Shown: one piece after another, positions 48,419 through 59,804 of the stretch
Position numbering within the stretch: the stretch's first letter is position 1
How the letters are laid out: every line of letters starts with the position of its first letter
Source of the DNA: Citrobacter sp. Cu233
Lineage (GTDB): Bacteria > Pseudomonadota > Gammaproteobacteria > Enterobacterales > Enterobacteriaceae
DNA length: 64,000 nt
Assembly (NCBI RefSeq): GCF_030332225.1
Contig: NZ_JAOWIF010000042.1
Span: 154,176 to 218,175 of the forward strand
Reading direction: 5' to 3'
Position numbers and translations under genes: made by a program
Notes under the pieces: generated by a model
Told to the model about the DNA's origin: nothing
Databases searched by the model: none
Seen by the model: the letters and a program-made list of their open reading frames with translations, nothing else

Positions 48419-50083
48419 ATGTTAAAACGAATGAAGATTGTTACCAGCTTACTGCTGGTATTGGCGCTGTTTGGCGTTTTACAACTGACCTCGGGCGGGT
48501 TGTTCTTTAACTCACTGAAGAATGACAAAGAGAACTTTACCGTTCTGCAAACCATTCGCCAGCAGCAGTCTGCGCTGAATGCCACCTGGGTTGAACTGCT
48601 GCAAACGCGAAACACCCTTAACCGGGCGGGTATTCGCTACATGATGGATCAGAGCAATATTGGCAGCGGTGCGACCGTGGCTGAACTGATGCAGGTAGCG
48701 AGCACGGCGCTGAAACTGACGGAAAAAAACTGGGCGCTCTATGAGTCTCTCCCGCGTGACCCGCGTCAAAGTGAAGCCGCTTTCCAGGAGATCAACCGCA
48801 CCTATGACATCTACCATGGTGCGCTGGCAGAGCTGATCCAACTGTTGGGTGAAGGGAAGATCAACGCATTCTTTGATCAACCGACACAAAGCTATCAGGA
48901 TGGTTTTGAGAAGCAGTATGTCAATTACATGCAGCAGAATGACCGTCTGTATGACATCGCGGTTGAAGATAACAACAGCTCTTACAGCCAGGCGATGTGG
49001 GTACTGGCGTGTGTGCTGATTACCGTGCTGGCGGCGATTGTTGCGGTCTGGTTCGGTATCAAACTTTCTCTTATTTCTCCGATGAACCGTCTGATTGACA
49101 GCATTCGCCATATTGCCAGCGGCGATCTGGTAAAGCGCATTGATGTAGAAGGGTCCAACGAGATTGGGCAACTGGCAGAAAGCCTGCGTCACATGCAGGG
49201 TGAGCTGATGAACACCGTGGGTGATGTGCGTAATGGTGCTAACGCTATCTATAGCGGTGCCAGCGAGATTGCGATGGGTAACAACGATCTCTCTTCACGT
49301 ACCGAGCAGCAGGCCGCTTCTCTGGAAGAAACTGCGGCCAGCATGGAACAGCTGACGGCGACAGTGAAGCAGAACGCCGAAAACGCCCGTCAGGCCAGCC
49401 ATCTTGCGCTGAGTGCCTCAGAAACGGCGCAGAAAGGCGGCAAAGTGGTGGATAACGTGGTGCAAACCATGCGTGATATCGCTTCCAGTTCGCAGAAAAT
49501 TGCCGATATTATCAGCGTGATCGACGGCATTGCCTTCCAGACCAATATCCTGGCGCTTAACGCAGCAGTAGAAGCTGCGCGTGCAGGTGAGCAGGGACGT
49601 GGGTTTGCGGTGGTGGCGGGTGAAGTCCGTAACCTGGCCCAGCGCAGTGCGCAGGCTGCCCGCGAAATCAAAAGTCTGATTGAAGATTCGGTAAGTCGTG
49701 TCGATGTGGGCTCAACACTGGTAGAAAGCGCCGGTGAAACCATGGATGAGATCGTTAATGCGGTGACCCGTGTGACTGATATCATGGGTGAAATCGCTTC
49801 TGCTTCTGATGAACAGAGCCGTGGTATCGACCAGGTAGGCCTGGCCGTTGCTGAGATGGATCGCGTGACGCAGCAGAACGCCTCGCTGGTGGAAGAATCC
49901 GCTGCTGCCGCTGCGGCACTGGAAGAACAGGCCAGCCGTCTGACTCAGGCCGTTGCGGTGTTCCGTATTCAGCATGATCAACAGCGTGCGCGCGATGTTG
50001 CGACCACAAAACCCGCTTCAGCAACTGTACAGCCACGCAAAGCCGCGGTAACGGATGCCGGTGATAACTGGGAAACGTTCTAA
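48419..50083 (+). CDS. tsr: Serine chemoreceptor (methyl-accepting chemotaxis protein I)
   Basis: A 554-residue chemoreceptor (E. coli 551). A first span at about 10-30, a periplasmic four-helix ligand domain up to about 190, and a second span at about 190-212 are followed by HAMP and a long cytoplasmic coiled coil. The hairpin tip contains the invariant [20 protein letters not shown] region. The last five residues NWETF are the CheR/CheB docking peptide. It senses serine. It has its own sigma-28 promoter, so it belongs to the flagellar regulon. Confidence 0.97.
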   Translation: MLKRMKIVTSLLLVLALFGVLQLTSGGLFFNSLKNDKENFTVLQTIRQQQSALNATWVELLQTRNTLNRAGIRYMMDQSNIGSGATVAELMQVASTALKLTEKNWALYESLPRDPRQSEAAFQEINRTYDIYHGALAELIQLLGEGKINAFFDQPTQSYQDGFEKQYVNYMQQNDRLYDIAVEDNNSSYSQAMWVLACVLITVLAAIVAVWFGIKLSLISPMNRLIDSIRHIASGDLVKRIDVEGSNEIGQLAESLRHMQGELMNTVGDVRNGANAIYSGASEIAMGNNDLSSRTEQQAASLEETAASMEQLTATVKQNAENARQASHLALSASETAQKGGKVVDNVVQTMRDIASSSQKIADIISVIDGIAFQTNILALNAAVEAARAGEQGRGFAVVAGEVRNLAQRSAQAAREIKSLIEDSVSRVDVGSTLVESAGETMDEIVNAVTRVTDIMGEIASASDEQSRGIDQVGLAVAEMDRVTQQNASLVEESAAAAAALEEQASRLTQAVAVFRIQHDQQRARDVATTKPASATVQPRKAAVTDAGDNWETF

Positions 50084-50091
50084 GCCTGTGA

Positions 50092-50168
50092 TGCCGGATG
50101 GCGCTGGCGCTTATCCGGCCAACGGGGAAAGGTTACGTAGGCCCGATAAGGCGGAGCCGCCATCGGGC
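50092..50168. repeat. REP pair between tsr and the acetyltransferase
   Basis: GATGCCGGATGGCGCTGGCG...TTATCCGGCC and, in opposite orientation, TAGGCCCGATAAGGCGGAGC...ATCGGGC form a BIME between convergent genes. Confidence 0.8.
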
Positions 50169-50170
50169 AA

Positions 50171-50686
50171 TTAGCGCAATATCAGGCGCATGGCACAGCG
50201 TAATTCATACGCCAGACCACGCGCCGCTTCCTCTTCTCTTTTCTGGCGCAGTGTTGGCATTAGCCCTTCATCGGCCAGCATTTCAAAGCCTAATCTTGCA
50301 TAGAATGGGGCATTCCACGGTACATCGCGGAAGGTGGTCAAGGTGAGTGAGGTGAAGCCTTTCTCACGCGCGTGCCCGGCGACATAGTCAATCAATCTGC
50401 GGCCAATCCCTTTTCCCTGCCATTGCAGATGCAAAGAAATCTCGGCAATAAATAGCGAGGAGTCCAGTGTTTCCGCCAGTAAAAAACCGACGGGACAATG
50501 ATTCACCAACGCCAGCCAGCTCATCTCTTTTTCCACGTATTGTCTGTGTTGCGCGGGCGAAAGAGGACGCTCGTCGGCGATCCATGCAAGCGAGGGGATG
50601 TCTCGAAAACGCTCTCCTGCTGAACATTCGATGTCAGGCAGGGTCGCGATATCAGTCAAGGTTGTGGGGCGCAAAGAAAGATTCAT
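50171..50686 (-). CDS. GNAT-family N-acetyltransferase
   Basis: A 171-residue protein starting MNLSLRPTTLTDI at 50686; 22 further upstream codons overlap the region after lgoT. It shows the GNAT acetyl-CoA motif (QGKGIGRRLIDYVAGHAREKG, read as QGKGIG plus the following helix) near residues 84-105 and an aromatic FYARLGFE near 125. The acceptor is not known. It lies between lgoT and tsr, transcribed with lgoT, 66 nt after its stop. Confidence 0.8.
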   Translation of the reverse strand: MNLSLRPTTLTDIATLPDIECSAGERFRDIPSLAWIADERPLSPAQHRQYVEKEMSWLALVNHCPVGFLLAETLDSSLFIAEISLHLQWQGKGIGRRLIDYVAGHAREKGFTSLTLTTFRDVPWNAPFYARLGFEMLADEGLMPTLRQKREEEAARGLAYELRCAMRLILR

Positions 50687-50751
50687 GAGGGAAGTATAGC
50701 GGGCTTTGGCGCAGGTCCGGTAGCCGCGAGCTACCGGACCTTTATGGATCA

Positions 50752-52113
50752 TTACTCCTGACGTGGATCGCTGATGGGCTGACGAACCAGGAAGATATAG
50801 GCGAGCGCGCCTACCATGGTCACACAGCCGCAGATGATCAGCGCCAGACGGAAAGAGTTGGTGGTATCAACAATAAATCCGGTGACGATCGGCGCGAACG
50901 ATGCGCAGATAAAACTGGCAAAGTTCTGGATACTGCCCACAGAGGCGGTCATACGTGAAGCGACAGCGACGTGGATCAGCCCCCAGCAGGAGGTGCCGGC
51001 GAAGTGAATGCAGAACAGCGCCATACCGATCAGGAGTACCGCAGCCATTGATGTTGTTGCCTGTGGCACGACAAACGTGAAGGCAGCTGAGCAGAACATC
51101 CCGGCGATAATACAAATCTTACGGCTCTTAATCGGTGCCATACCGCCTTTCACCAACCCGTCGGTGACAAAACCGTTGATCAACATCCCGGCTGCGCCAA
51201 ACAGGAACGGAATGGCAGCCATTAATCCGGTGCTTTTTAAATCCAGGTTGTAGGACGTTTGCAGATAACCAGGCAGCCAGGCCAGATATAACCATGCCGT
51301 GTAGTTGATACCGCTAAAGCCCAGCATCATGCCCCACATGGTACGGTTGCGGAACAGGCTGCGCCATTCGGCAAAGCTCAAAGGATCACGACGCGCGTTG
51401 ACACTGCCGGCGTTCAGGTACGCCTGTTCGGTGGCGCTCAGTTCAATCTGTTCGCGGTTGCGGTACAGCATGTACCAGCCGATAGCGAGGAAAATACCCA
51501 GCACACCGATGGTGATGAACATCCAGCGCCAGCCCATGACCAGCATCATGGCAGCCAGAATCGGCGGACTAATGGCAACCCCGATCGTTGAAGCGGCGTT
51601 GAATAACCCCATCGGACGACCGCGTTCTTTGATGTTAAACCAGTCGTTGATGACCTTTACACCACATGGGTTCATTGGCGCTTCGCCAATCCCCATCCCG
51701 ATACGTACCAACACGAACTGGGTGAAGCTGTGCACCATGCCAGACATCGCCTGGAACAGCGACCAGAAGAACATCCCCAGTCCCAGCATGATGCGCGGAC
51801 CTTTACGATCCAGCAGCGGGCCGCAGGGAAGTTGCGCAATACCATATGCGAGAGAAAACACTGACAGCAGCACGCCGATTTGTGTGGCGCTGAGCCCCAG
51901 TTCTTCGCGAATGGTTAAGTTTGCTACTGACAGTGAGCTGCGGTCGAGGTAATTAATCACCGCAGCAAAGAATAATAAAATCATTGCTGTGGTCTGAATG
52001 CGCTTTATTCGACTACTGCGTTGCACCATGCCTTCTGGCGGAACATTAATATCCGCAGATGACGAGGTGCCAAACGAAGAACTCGGGTCGAGGGTAATAT
52101 TATTTTTTTCCAC
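50752..52113 (-). CDS. lgoT: L-galactonate MFS transporter
   Basis: A 453-residue transporter of the anion:cation symporter branch of MFS, with 12 spans. Same length and near identical to E. coli LgoT (YjjL) as recalled, which imports L-galactonate. The MFS motif is GPLLDRKGPRIMLGLG after span 2. It follows lgoR after 216 nt on the same strand, and lgoD-uxaB lies divergent on the other side of lgoR. Confidence 0.95.
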   Translation of the reverse strand: MEKNNITLDPSSSFGTSSSADINVPPEGMVQRSSRIKRIQTTAMILLFFAAVINYLDRSSLSVANLTIREELGLSATQIGVLLSVFSLAYGIAQLPCGPLLDRKGPRIMLGLGMFFWSLFQAMSGMVHSFTQFVLVRIGMGIGEAPMNPCGVKVINDWFNIKERGRPMGLFNAASTIGVAISPPILAAMMLVMGWRWMFITIGVLGIFLAIGWYMLYRNREQIELSATEQAYLNAGSVNARRDPLSFAEWRSLFRNRTMWGMMLGFSGINYTAWLYLAWLPGYLQTSYNLDLKSTGLMAAIPFLFGAAGMLINGFVTDGLVKGGMAPIKSRKICIIAGMFCSAAFTFVVPQATTSMAAVLLIGMALFCIHFAGTSCWGLIHVAVASRMTASVGSIQNFASFICASFAPIVTGFIVDTTNSFRLALIICGCVTMVGALAYIFLVRQPISDPRQE

Positions 52114-52329
52114 GCCGGACTCCTGAACCTCAATAATTTATTTTTTACACAGCGGCTGGCTGTGCTGTATTGAAAAAGTACCGGTGATAAATCAATTTTT
52201 TCATCACCGCTCACGAAAGTTTTTTAATGCAGTCGACTTAGCGTGAGCATAGGCAAGAGGTATTTTTCTGGCGTTTTTATTTTTATAAAACCGTGCTCCC
52301 GGTAATGGTTTGCTGTTTTTAATCTGTTC

Positions 52330-53244
52330 TTAATGAGCATTGTGGCAACGTTGGTTGATGGAGCGAATCATCGATTGTTTGGCTGAATTCAAATGGTTAC
52401 AAAGCGCCAGGGTAGCATCCAGGTCACTGCGGCAAATCAGCGCGCTGAGGATGGTCATATGTTCATCGATGGCAATGATGTTGCGTTGCTTGAGGTCGCT
52501 TTCATCCCACTGATAGTGGAAGTGGAAAATCACAGAAATAATCTCAAGTGACTGATTAAAAAATATATTATCGGCTGCGGAAAGCAGCAGAGCATGGAAT
52601 TCCCGGTCCAGTTGCGAGAACATGCGAAAGCTACTGCCGATGCTGTCACGCAGTATCCGGTGGCGCTCCAGCAGCGTTTTGGCCTGCAGCCAGCGAGGAT
52701 CATCGTCAGGCAGGTTGAGGAAATGCTGCAGAGAGTGAGTCTCCAGCATTTCTCGTAGTTCGAACAACTGCTCGGCGTAGGCCTGATCGAACTGCTTCAT
52801 GCTCCACTGACCGCGCTTTTCATTTTTAATCAGATTGTAACGCTCGAATTTTAAAAGATATTCCCGTACAACGACCGGGCTGACACCCGCGGCCCTGGCC
52901 AGTTGCAGTTCAGAGAAGCTTTCACCCGCACGCAGTTGGCGCTGGTTAATCATGGTGAAAAACGCCTGCTCAAAAATCCGGTTTTGCTCGGTCATGGATG
53001 CTGTAGTACACGAAAAACCGTCATCATGGTTCGGTTTGCGTACGATAACGTAGTGACTACCGACTTGCGTCAGTACGCCGCATTCACCTAAATGGCTCAG
53101 CATGTGGCGCACGGTGGTCCGGCTGATGTTGTACATTTCTGCCAGTGCGCTTTGCGAAGGCAAAGGGGAAGGGATATGACCACGCGCCATATCATCAATT
53201 ATTTGGTTAATCACGTTGTGGCGTAAGTTCTGCGAACGGCTCAT
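52330..53244 (-). CDS. lgoR: GntR-family regulator of L-galactonate genes
   Basis: A 304-residue protein, E. coli YjjM. The N-terminal winged helix (SQSALAEMYNISRTTVRHML) is followed by a second, unusual HTH-like segment (LARAAGVSPVVVREYLLKFE) and a helical FCD effector domain; two DNA-binding units in one GntR protein is a family trait here. It activates the lgo genes in E. coli. It is divergent from lgoD, sharing a 137-nt gap. Confidence 0.93.
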   Translation of the reverse strand: MSRSQNLRHNVINQIIDDMARGHIPSPLPSQSALAEMYNISRTTVRHMLSHLGECGVLTQVGSHYVIVRKPNHDDGFSCTTASMTEQNRIFEQAFFTMINQRQLRAGESFSELQLARAAGVSPVVVREYLLKFERYNLIKNEKRGQWSMKQFDQAYAEQLFELREMLETHSLQHFLNLPDDDPRWLQAKTLLERHRILRDSIGSSFRMFSQLDREFHALLLSAADNIFFNQSLEIISVIFHFHYQWDESDLKQRNIIAIDEHMTILSALICRSDLDATLALCNHLNSAKQSMIRSINQRCHNAH

Positions 53245-53381
53245 GGTTTCTCCTTTTTGACTATTAAAACCCGATTTAAAACATTTTTATGCGTTGAGAT
53301 TCACAGATTATGTTTCCGCTTTCTCCGGCGTTTTTATTTTCGTTGATATCTGAGGCAACAAAAAAACAGGAGAGCAGAATC

Positions 53382-54404
53382 ATGTCTACGATGAATACGT
53401 TGATTTGCCAGGAACCTAAAAAATTAGTCTGGAAAGAACGTGAAATACCTATTCCGGGGGAGGGAGAAGCATTAATTAAAATTAAATCCGTAGGAATTTG
53501 CGGAACCGATATTCATGCCTGGGGCGGGAATCAACCTTTTTTCAGCTATCCACGCGTGTTAGGCCATGAAATATGTGGGGAAATTGTCGGGCTGGGGAAA
53601 AATATACAAGATCTGAAAAATGGTCAGCAGGTAGCCGTTATTCCTTACGTAGCGTGTCAGCAGTGTCCGGCGTGCCAGAGCGGGCGTACCAACTGCTGTG
53701 AGAAGATTTCGGTGATTGGTGTGCACCAGGATGGTGGCTTTAGCGAGTACTTATCCGTTCCGGTGACGAATCTACTGGATGCGCAGGGGATTGATCCGCA
53801 TGCCGCGGCATTGATCGAACCTTATGCCATTAGCGCCCATGCGGTGCGTCGGGCAGCGGTGGTACCTGGCGAACATGTTCTTGTTGTCGGTGCAGGTCCG
53901 ATTGGCCTTGGTGCCGCAGCGATAGCCAAAGCGGACGGTGCGCAGGTGGTTGTCGCGGATACCAGCCCGGCGCGCAGAGAGCATGTGGTTTCCCGCCTGG
54001 GGCTCCCGGTTATCGATCCGTCCGCTGAAGATTTTGATGCGCAGTTGCGCACACAGTTTGGCGGTTCGTTGGCGCAAAAAGTCATTGATGCTACGGGGAA
54101 TCAGCACGCGATGAACAACACGGTGAATTTGATTCGTCACGGCGGCAGCATCGTTTTTGTCGGACTGTTCAAAGGTGATTTACAGTTCTCCGATCCCGAG
54201 TTCCACAAGAAAGAAACCACCATGATGGGCAGCCGTAACGCCACCCCGGAAGATTTCGCCAAAGTGGGGCGTCTGATGTCGGAAGGCAAACTGACAGCTG
54301 ACATGATGCTCACGCACCGCTATGCGTTTGATACGTTGGCAGAGATCTATGAACGGGATGTGATCAACAACCGTGAACTGATTAAAGGCGTGATTACGTT
54401 CTGA
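53382..54404 (+). CDS. lgoD: L-galactonate oxidoreductase (zinc alcohol dehydrogenase family)
   Basis: A 340-residue enzyme starting [16 protein letters not shown] at 53382; upstream codons in the frame are not part of it. It is the E. coli LgoD (YjjN). Medium-chain dehydrogenase features: [10 protein letters not shown] (catalytic zinc, C38), [10 protein letters not shown], the structural-zinc cysteines [15 protein letters not shown] and the NAD motif [10 protein letters not shown]. It oxidises L-galactonate to D-tagaturonate. The following gene, 13 nt downstream, reduces tagaturonate. Confidence 0.95.
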   Translation: MSTMNTLICQEPKKLVWKEREIPIPGEGEALIKIKSVGICGTDIHAWGGNQPFFSYPRVLGHEICGEIVGLGKNIQDLKNGQQVAVIPYVACQQCPACQSGRTNCCEKISVIGVHQDGGFSEYLSVPVTNLLDAQGIDPHAAALIEPYAISAHAVRRAAVVPGEHVLVVGAGPIGLGAAAIAKADGAQVVVADTSPARREHVVSRLGLPVIDPSAEDFDAQLRTQFGGSLAQKVIDATGNQHAMNNTVNLIRHGGSIVFVGLFKGDLQFSDPEFHKKETTMMGSRNATPEDFAKVGRLMSEGKLTADMMLTHRYAFDTLAEIYERDVINNRELIKGVITF

Positions 54405-54417
54405 TAGGGAGAGTGTG

Positions 54418-55863
54418 ATGAAAACATTGAATCGACGTGACTTTCCTGGGCGCAGCTATCCAACACGAGTGATCCAGTTTGGCGAAGGAAATTTCCTGCG
54501 TGCGTTTGTTGACTGGCAACTGGATATCCTGAACGAGAAAACGGATCTACAGGCGGGTGTCACTCTTGTTCGTCCGATCAATACCGATTTCCCACCGTCG
54601 TTGAACACTCAGGACGGGCTGTATACCACGCTTATTCGTGGCCTGAACGAACAAGGTGATGCAGTGAGCGAAGCGCGACTGATCCGCTCGGTCAATAACG
54701 AGATCAATCCGTATCACGACTTCGCCGCGTATCTGGCGCTGGCGCACAATGCGGATATTCGCTTTGTGTTTTCAAATACCACCGAAGCCGGGATTAGCTA
54801 TCACGCAGCCGACAACGTTGATGATGCGCCACCGATCGGCTTTCCAGCTAAACTGACGCGTCTGCTGCTGGAGCGTTTTAACCACTTTGCCGGTGCGGCG
54901 GATAAAGGTTGGGTAATTATTCCTTGTGAGCTTATCGACTATAACGGTGAGGCGCTTAAAGCCCTTGTGTTGCAATATGCGCAGGCCTGGCAGCTTCCTC
55001 CGGCATTTGCCGATTGGGTGGAAACAGCGAATACCTTCTGCTCCACGCTGGTGGACCGCATTGTTACCGGCTACCCACGTGAGGAGGCCGCTACGCTGGA
55101 GGAAACGCTGGGTTATCACGATGCCTTTCTCGATACCGCCGAACATTTTTACCTGTTTGTTATTCAGGGGCCAGAGTGGTTGGCCGGGGAGCTGAAACTG
55201 GCGCAGTGTCCGCTGAACATCCGTGTAGTGAGCGATATCAAGCCGTATAAAGAGCGTAAGGTTGCCATTCTAAACGGCGCACATACGGCGCTGGTGCCAG
55301 TCGCCTGGTTGTGTGGGCTGGATACCGTGGGGGAGGCAATGCAGGATGCTGACGTGCGTCGCTTTGTTGAGCAGGCAATTGGTGAGGAAATTATCCCGGT
55401 TCTGGATCTTCCGGCTGATGAACTGCGTGAATTTGCCGGTGCCGTGAGTGGACGTTTTCAGAATCCCTATATCCGCCATCAACTGCTCTCCATCGCGCTT
55501 AATGGCATGACAAAATTCCGTACCCGTATTTTACCGCAGCTGCTGGCTGGTCAGCAGAATGGGCGCTGGCCTGTACGCTTAACGTTTGCACTTGCTGCAT
55601 TGTTGGCATTTTATCGCGGGGAACGCGCGGGCGAACGCTACCCACTACAGGATGATGAGCAGTGGATAAGCCTGTATGCCAGTCTGTGGCCGCGAGTCGG
55701 CAGCGATCTGACGCTACGTGAACTGGTGGACACTGTGCTCGGCGATGCGGCTCACTGGGGGGAAGATCTTACATTGCTGCCAGGGCTTGCTGAACAGGTG
55801 ACGGCAAACCTGGAAAGTATTCTGGTGCAAGGGATGCGTCAGGCGGTAAACAGTCTGGAATAA
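54418..55863 (+). CDS. uxaB: Tagaturonate reductase (altronate oxidoreductase), UxaB type
   Basis: A 481-residue NAD-dependent enzyme of the mannitol dehydrogenase family, start ATG at 54418 with AGGGAG upstream. It matches E. coli UxaB (483) closely in blocks such as [48 protein letters not shown] and [22 protein letters not shown] with the catalytic Lys and Asn-His. It reduces D-tagaturonate to D-altronate, the next step after LgoD. In E. coli K-12 uxaB is not at this place; here it is 13 nt after lgoD and surely co-transcribed. A normal uxaB may exist elsewhere, in which case this is a second copy. Confidence 0.92.
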   Translation: MKTLNRRDFPGRSYPTRVIQFGEGNFLRAFVDWQLDILNEKTDLQAGVTLVRPINTDFPPSLNTQDGLYTTLIRGLNEQGDAVSEARLIRSVNNEINPYHDFAAYLALAHNADIRFVFSNTTEAGISYHAADNVDDAPPIGFPAKLTRLLLERFNHFAGAADKGWVIIPCELIDYNGEALKALVLQYAQAWQLPPAFADWVETANTFCSTLVDRIVTGYPREEAATLEETLGYHDAFLDTAEHFYLFVIQGPEWLAGELKLAQCPLNIRVVSDIKPYKERKVAILNGAHTALVPVAWLCGLDTVGEAMQDADVRRFVEQAIGEEIIPVLDLPADELREFAGAVSGRFQNPYIRHQLLSIALNGMTKFRTRILPQLLAGQQNGRWPVRLTFALAALLAFYRGERAGERYPLQDDEQWISLYASLWPRVGSDLTLRELVDTVLGDAAHWGEDLTLLPGLAEQVTANLESILVQGMRQAVNSLE

Positions 55864-55873
55864 GGTTGCCATG

Positions 55874-55908
55874 CAGCGCCCGGTGCGGTGTTGGGCGCTG
55901 TTTTTTTT
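55874..55908 (+). terminator. Terminator after lgoD-uxaB
   Basis: CAGCGCCC (55874-55881) pairs with GGGCGCTG (55893-55900), followed by eight T. Confidence 0.85.
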
Positions 55909-55966
55909 CAGGCAATGACGATGGTTAGCGGTAGGCCGATAAGCGGAGCACCATCAGCATTTCATG

Positions 55967-58258
55967 TCACGAGCCCTGAGCAACCACTTTAATTTCAACC
56001 ATCCCGATCCCCAGCTTACGCGGCGAGTGACCCAGAATGTTGCCCTCGTTGGTAGCGACGGGATCGGGTGGGACAATCACCAGCGTGTCGGCGGATGTCG
56101 GGTTATCAAAATGCAATATGGTTGTGCTGACCTCCTGGCTTAATACCAGCGTTTGCTCCTGGTTGCCGACGCGTACGGGAATAGGGCGATTAGCGTTGTC
56201 ACCAAAGGCTTTCGCGGTGATAACCAGATCGAATTTCTTCGGCAACGGAGCCTTATATTCGATTTTCACTTCTTCGCTCAGCTGTGCGTTAGACCAGCGT
56301 CCCCAGGATTCAGGGCGTGAAATTCCGCTAAACTGTTTCACCTCTTCCGGTGCGCCCGCTACGTTGAAAATGAAGCTGTCAGCTTTGTAGCGAATATCGT
56401 TATCGACAATTTTTAGTGTATCGACATTACCTTTATAGCGTTCGATGTCGATGACCGTGTCTTTAAATGTCGTCTTCCCTTTCCAGTTGGCTTTATCGAC
56501 ATGCTGCACGATCTGCTGACCGCCCAGTTGCCCCTGTGATACGCACCAGTCGGTGGAGAGTGCCAGTTCCGGTGCCCACAGCTGCGCCATTTTGTAACAG
56601 CGGTCTATCCAGACAAAGTTGTCGCGCGGGGCGAAATCAGCCAACTGGAAGCGCAGCGGGGCTGAGTATTCACTTTCCGGCAACGGTTCGACGCGTTGAT
56701 CCGACACCCGGAGCAGCAGCGGCAGACGGAAATGACTTCCTGAGAAAGAGATCATCTCTTTGTCCCGATCGATGGTGAATGCTTTCATCTCTTTCGGGAA
56801 ATTCCACAAACGGATGATATTGGGCTTCCACGCCAGCATTTTCTCTTTGATATTCAGGAACACTTCCGATACGGATTCGCTGGACAAGCTGCTGCGTCCA
56901 AGGCCGATAAAATTATCGCCGCCCAGAATATCCAGTACGGTAGCACCGTTATCCATGGTATTACGCTTCACCGCCAGGGTCTCCTGCTGGGGTTGATCGC
57001 CGCGTAACACGAAGAACAGGTTGTTACGATCTTGCTTGTTGAGATACTTCCATGCGGTGTTGTTCATTGCCAGATGATCGGAAGAGACGACAATCACGGT
57101 ATCTTTAAACCACGGTGAGGCTTTAATTTTATTAATAAACCTGGCGATATTTTCCTGGCTGCAACTGACCGCACTGAAGGACTGGTTGGTTTTACCGTCA
57201 ATAGCATAACGCTTACGGTTACAGCTGCGTGAGATGAAACCGTCCGGGTGGTGAGTATCAACGGTCAGGGTAAACAGCGAAAAACGCTGCCCTGAACGTG
57301 ACAGTTCTTCGAACTTTTTCCACGCTTCATCCAGTACGGTGTCATCATAAAAGCCCCAGTCGTTACGATAAGCAGGGTCTGCAACGACGCTTTTTAACTC
57401 TTCAGCGCCGTACAGATGATCAAATCCGTGGGATTTCAGGAATACATCTTTCCCGGCAAAGCGCAGGTTTGCACCCTGCACAAAATAGTTCTGATAACCG
57501 GAGTTCTTCAGGATATCGCCCAGACAGATATTGTTGGGAAAGAAGCTGGAAACCGATGCCGAGGCGTTGCCTTCAAATGGCGCAAACAGCGGAATGCCAC
57601 ACTGTGAGGCGACCATGCCGGCGATGGTGTAATCCGTACCCGGCAGCTGCATGGTGTTGCTGAAATCCAGACCTTCGTTTTTCAACGCGCCGAGTTCCGG
57701 GGTCAGGTCCGGGAAGGCGTCGTTGTTAAAATAAGTACGCTCCAGACTTTCGCCGTAGATATAAACCAGATTCAGCTTCGGATTGGGGATCGTTTTTGAT
57801 GGTTCTTTGTAATAGGTCGCAAAATCGGGATCGCCATCGCGTGACTGGGATTTGACCAGTTCAGTTATTTGGTGGAAAGCAGGGCTGGCATCAACGGAAG
57901 CCAGCGCCAGCAGCAGAGCCAGCAGACTGTAACCGACATGATGCGGATGATGGCGACGGCGGCGCAGTATCCAACCCAGCGTGACAAAAACGGTGGTCAG
58001 CGCCAGGGCGATCCCAACGCCCGGCAGGATATATTTTCCGATACCCGCGCCAGTCAGGCTGTTGGTCAGGGTGTACAGGACCGCATCGTTAATGCCGTCA
58101 CCTGTGAAATAGTCACTGGCATACAGCGTGATGTTTAAGACAATAAAGAACCCCAGCACCGTTAACGTGGCGGCGAACCACCAGGTGTTGCGACCCGCTT
58201 TCCAGGCATAAATCAGTACCGAAGCGAGAAACAGAGTGATGGAGAGCAATTCTGACAA
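55967..58258 (-). CDS. opgB: Phosphoglycerol transferase I (osmoregulated periplasmic glucan)
   Basis: A 763-residue inner-membrane enzyme with a large periplasmic sulfatase-like domain. The start is TTG at 58258 ([14 protein letters not shown]) with GAGGA about 7 nt upstream, giving the same length as E. coli OpgB; the frame extends 9 codons further to an ATG. Four N-terminal spans lie within the first 140 residues. [10 protein letters not shown], then the nucleophile-region [11 protein letters not shown] and [11 protein letters not shown] are alkaline-phosphatase superfamily metal motifs. It transfers phosphoglycerol from phosphatidylglycerol to periplasmic glucans. Confidence 0.94.
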   Translation of the reverse strand: MSELLSITLFLASVLIYAWKAGRNTWWFAATLTVLGFFIVLNITLYASDYFTGDGINDAVLYTLTNSLTGAGIGKYILPGVGIALALTTVFVTLGWILRRRRHHPHHVGYSLLALLLALASVDASPAFHQITELVKSQSRDGDPDFATYYKEPSKTIPNPKLNLVYIYGESLERTYFNNDAFPDLTPELGALKNEGLDFSNTMQLPGTDYTIAGMVASQCGIPLFAPFEGNASASVSSFFPNNICLGDILKNSGYQNYFVQGANLRFAGKDVFLKSHGFDHLYGAEELKSVVADPAYRNDWGFYDDTVLDEAWKKFEELSRSGQRFSLFTLTVDTHHPDGFISRSCNRKRYAIDGKTNQSFSAVSCSQENIARFINKIKASPWFKDTVIVVSSDHLAMNNTAWKYLNKQDRNNLFFVLRGDQPQQETLAVKRNTMDNGATVLDILGGDNFIGLGRSSLSSESVSEVFLNIKEKMLAWKPNIIRLWNFPKEMKAFTIDRDKEMISFSGSHFRLPLLLRVSDQRVEPLPESEYSAPLRFQLADFAPRDNFVWIDRCYKMAQLWAPELALSTDWCVSQGQLGGQQIVQHVDKANWKGKTTFKDTVIDIERYKGNVDTLKIVDNDIRYKADSFIFNVAGAPEEVKQFSGISRPESWGRWSNAQLSEEVKIEYKAPLPKKFDLVITAKAFGDNANRPIPVRVGNQEQTLVLSQEVSTTILHFDNPTSADTLVIVPPDPVATNEGNILGHSPRKLGIGMVEIKVVAQGS

Positions 58259-58502
58259 CGGTCTATCCTCAGTAACACCGGGCAATTGCCAGGCAGGCTA
58301 ATCATTTTTTTTGAGAGTACAATGTAATAGCGTTGTTATATTGCTGCAATTGTAGTGACATTAAATGAGATTGTTATTCAGAATTGGTTTAGATATGCGG
58401 GTTTTTGCGGGCAATCACTACTCACCTGGCAGGTAAATATCTTCGTGGAATTGAATGACGCCGCGCCGGTGGTTAAATGGCCGGGGCGCGGCATTTGTTG
58501 CA

Positions 58503-58994
58503 TCAGGAAATGAAGTTCATACCCTGTTTTAATACCAGATCGCAGGCTTTGGTTTTGACCTTCTCGGCCAGCGGTGTGCTGCCAATGTTACTCAGGTTAA
58601 GCTGCTGACCATCTTTGGTATTGAGCATCCCCTGAATACCATCCAGATAGTTGGTATCTTTTTTCTGCTCAGCCGTGCTCAGACCCAGTTTATCCAGCAC
58701 CTGGTTTTTGACGTTTTGCGCGTCAGTGACCGAAGCCAGTTTCTGTTTCGCACAGTATTCCAAAATCCCTGCTGCGTTATTCATGCTGCTGGACGTCAGA
58801 GACTGATTGCTGCCATTTAGCAGGCTGGTCAGAGAAGAAATCGAGGAACTGCCCTGCGAGGTGGAGCTTTGTTTGCTCAGTTCGCTGGCTGCGCTGGAGA
58901 GCGAATCTTGCCAGGATGCGGCAAAAACGCTGGTGGAGATGAGCGTGCTGGCGGCAACCGCGCAGCACAGCAGACGTTTGGTAGTTTTCATCAT
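58503..58994 (-). CDS. yjjA: Periplasmic DUF2501 protein
   Basis: A 163-residue protein with a typical signal peptide (LLCCAVAASTLISTSVFA, cut after A-S-V-F-A). The mature part is Ser/Leu-rich (SLSSAASELSKQSSTSQGSS) and ends with a helical region with cysteines (CAKQKL, KTKACDLVL). E. coli YjjA is 164 residues and of unknown function. It sits between dnaC and opgB as in E. coli. A start one codon later is equally possible. Confidence 0.92.
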   Translation of the reverse strand: MMKTTKRLLCCAVAASTLISTSVFAASWQDSLSSAASELSKQSSTSQGSSSISSLTSLLNGSNQSLTSSSMNNAAGILEYCAKQKLASVTDAQNVKNQVLDKLGLSTAEQKKDTNYLDGIQGMLNTKDGQQLNLSNIGSTPLAEKVKTKACDLVLKQGMNFIS

Positions 58995-59064
58995 TATGTG
59001 TAACTCGTGTTATGCATTTTCAGCGCAGTATAGCGCTGGCTGTCTTAGGAGTGTTCCCAATACA

Positions 59065-59802
59065 CTAATACTCTTTGCCGGTGACCCGACTCCGGTAGCT
59101 TTCCCAGTTAAAGATCACCCACAGGCTGTTGCCCAGACGCATACGATCCATCACCCGTTCGCCGAGCAGTTTGTTCATTTCATCCATATTGCTGTTTGTT
59201 AACATGCCGGTTGGGCGCTTAGACGACGAGCGGCGATCGACAATCTGGTTGATGATCACTTTCTCGTAGCGGGATTCTGTCTGCATGCCGATCTCGTCGA
59301 TCACCAGTAGATCCACATTGCTGAGATCGTTGAGCAGTTGCTCTTCACTGGTCTCACGATTGCTGAATGTCTCTTTCATCGCCGACATGATATCGGCCAC
59401 GGTAATAATCAGTACCGATTTGCCGCGCAGCAGCAGTTCGTTGCAGATGGCAGCGGCAAGATGGTTTTTACCCGTACCGGGTTTGCCGGAGAAGATAAAA
59501 CTGGCGATGTTGCCGTCAAACTCTTCAACGTATTGGCGGGCTTTGCTCAGGGCGTTCATTTGACCTTCGCACTCGACGCGATAGTTCTCGAACGAGCAGT
59601 TCTGGTGTAGTGGGCGGATACCGGAACGGTTGAAGGTTCTTTGCATTTTCATGGCCCGGTTTTCACGCGCCAATGCAGCGGCACGAATTTCACCTTGTTC
59701 CTTTTGCCACGCCAGCAGCTCCTCGCCTGTTTTGAAGGCTGGCTCAACATTAGGTGGCATCATTTTTTGCAAACGTTTCATCAGGTCGCCAACGTTTTTC
59801 AT
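59065..59802 (-). CDS. dnaC: Helicase loader
   Basis: A 245-residue AAA+ ATPase, same length as E. coli DnaC. The N-terminal 50 residues bind DnaB; Walker A is GKPGTGKNHLAA near 103-114, Walker B is DLLVIDEIGMQ near 164-174. It loads the DnaB helicase at oriC and at restart forks. It follows dnaT, with only 2 nt between. Confidence 0.97.
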   Translation of the reverse strand: MKNVGDLMKRLQKMMPPNVEPAFKTGEELLAWQKEQGEIRAAALARENRAMKMQRTFNRSGIRPLHQNCSFENYRVECEGQMNALSKARQYVEEFDGNIASFIFSGKPGTGKNHLAAAICNELLLRGKSVLIITVADIMSAMKETFSNRETSEEQLLNDLSNVDLLVIDEIGMQTESRYEKVIINQIVDRRSSSKRPTGMLTNSNMDEMNKLLGERVMDRMRLGNSLWVIFNWESYRSRVTGKEY

Positions 59803-59804
59803 CG

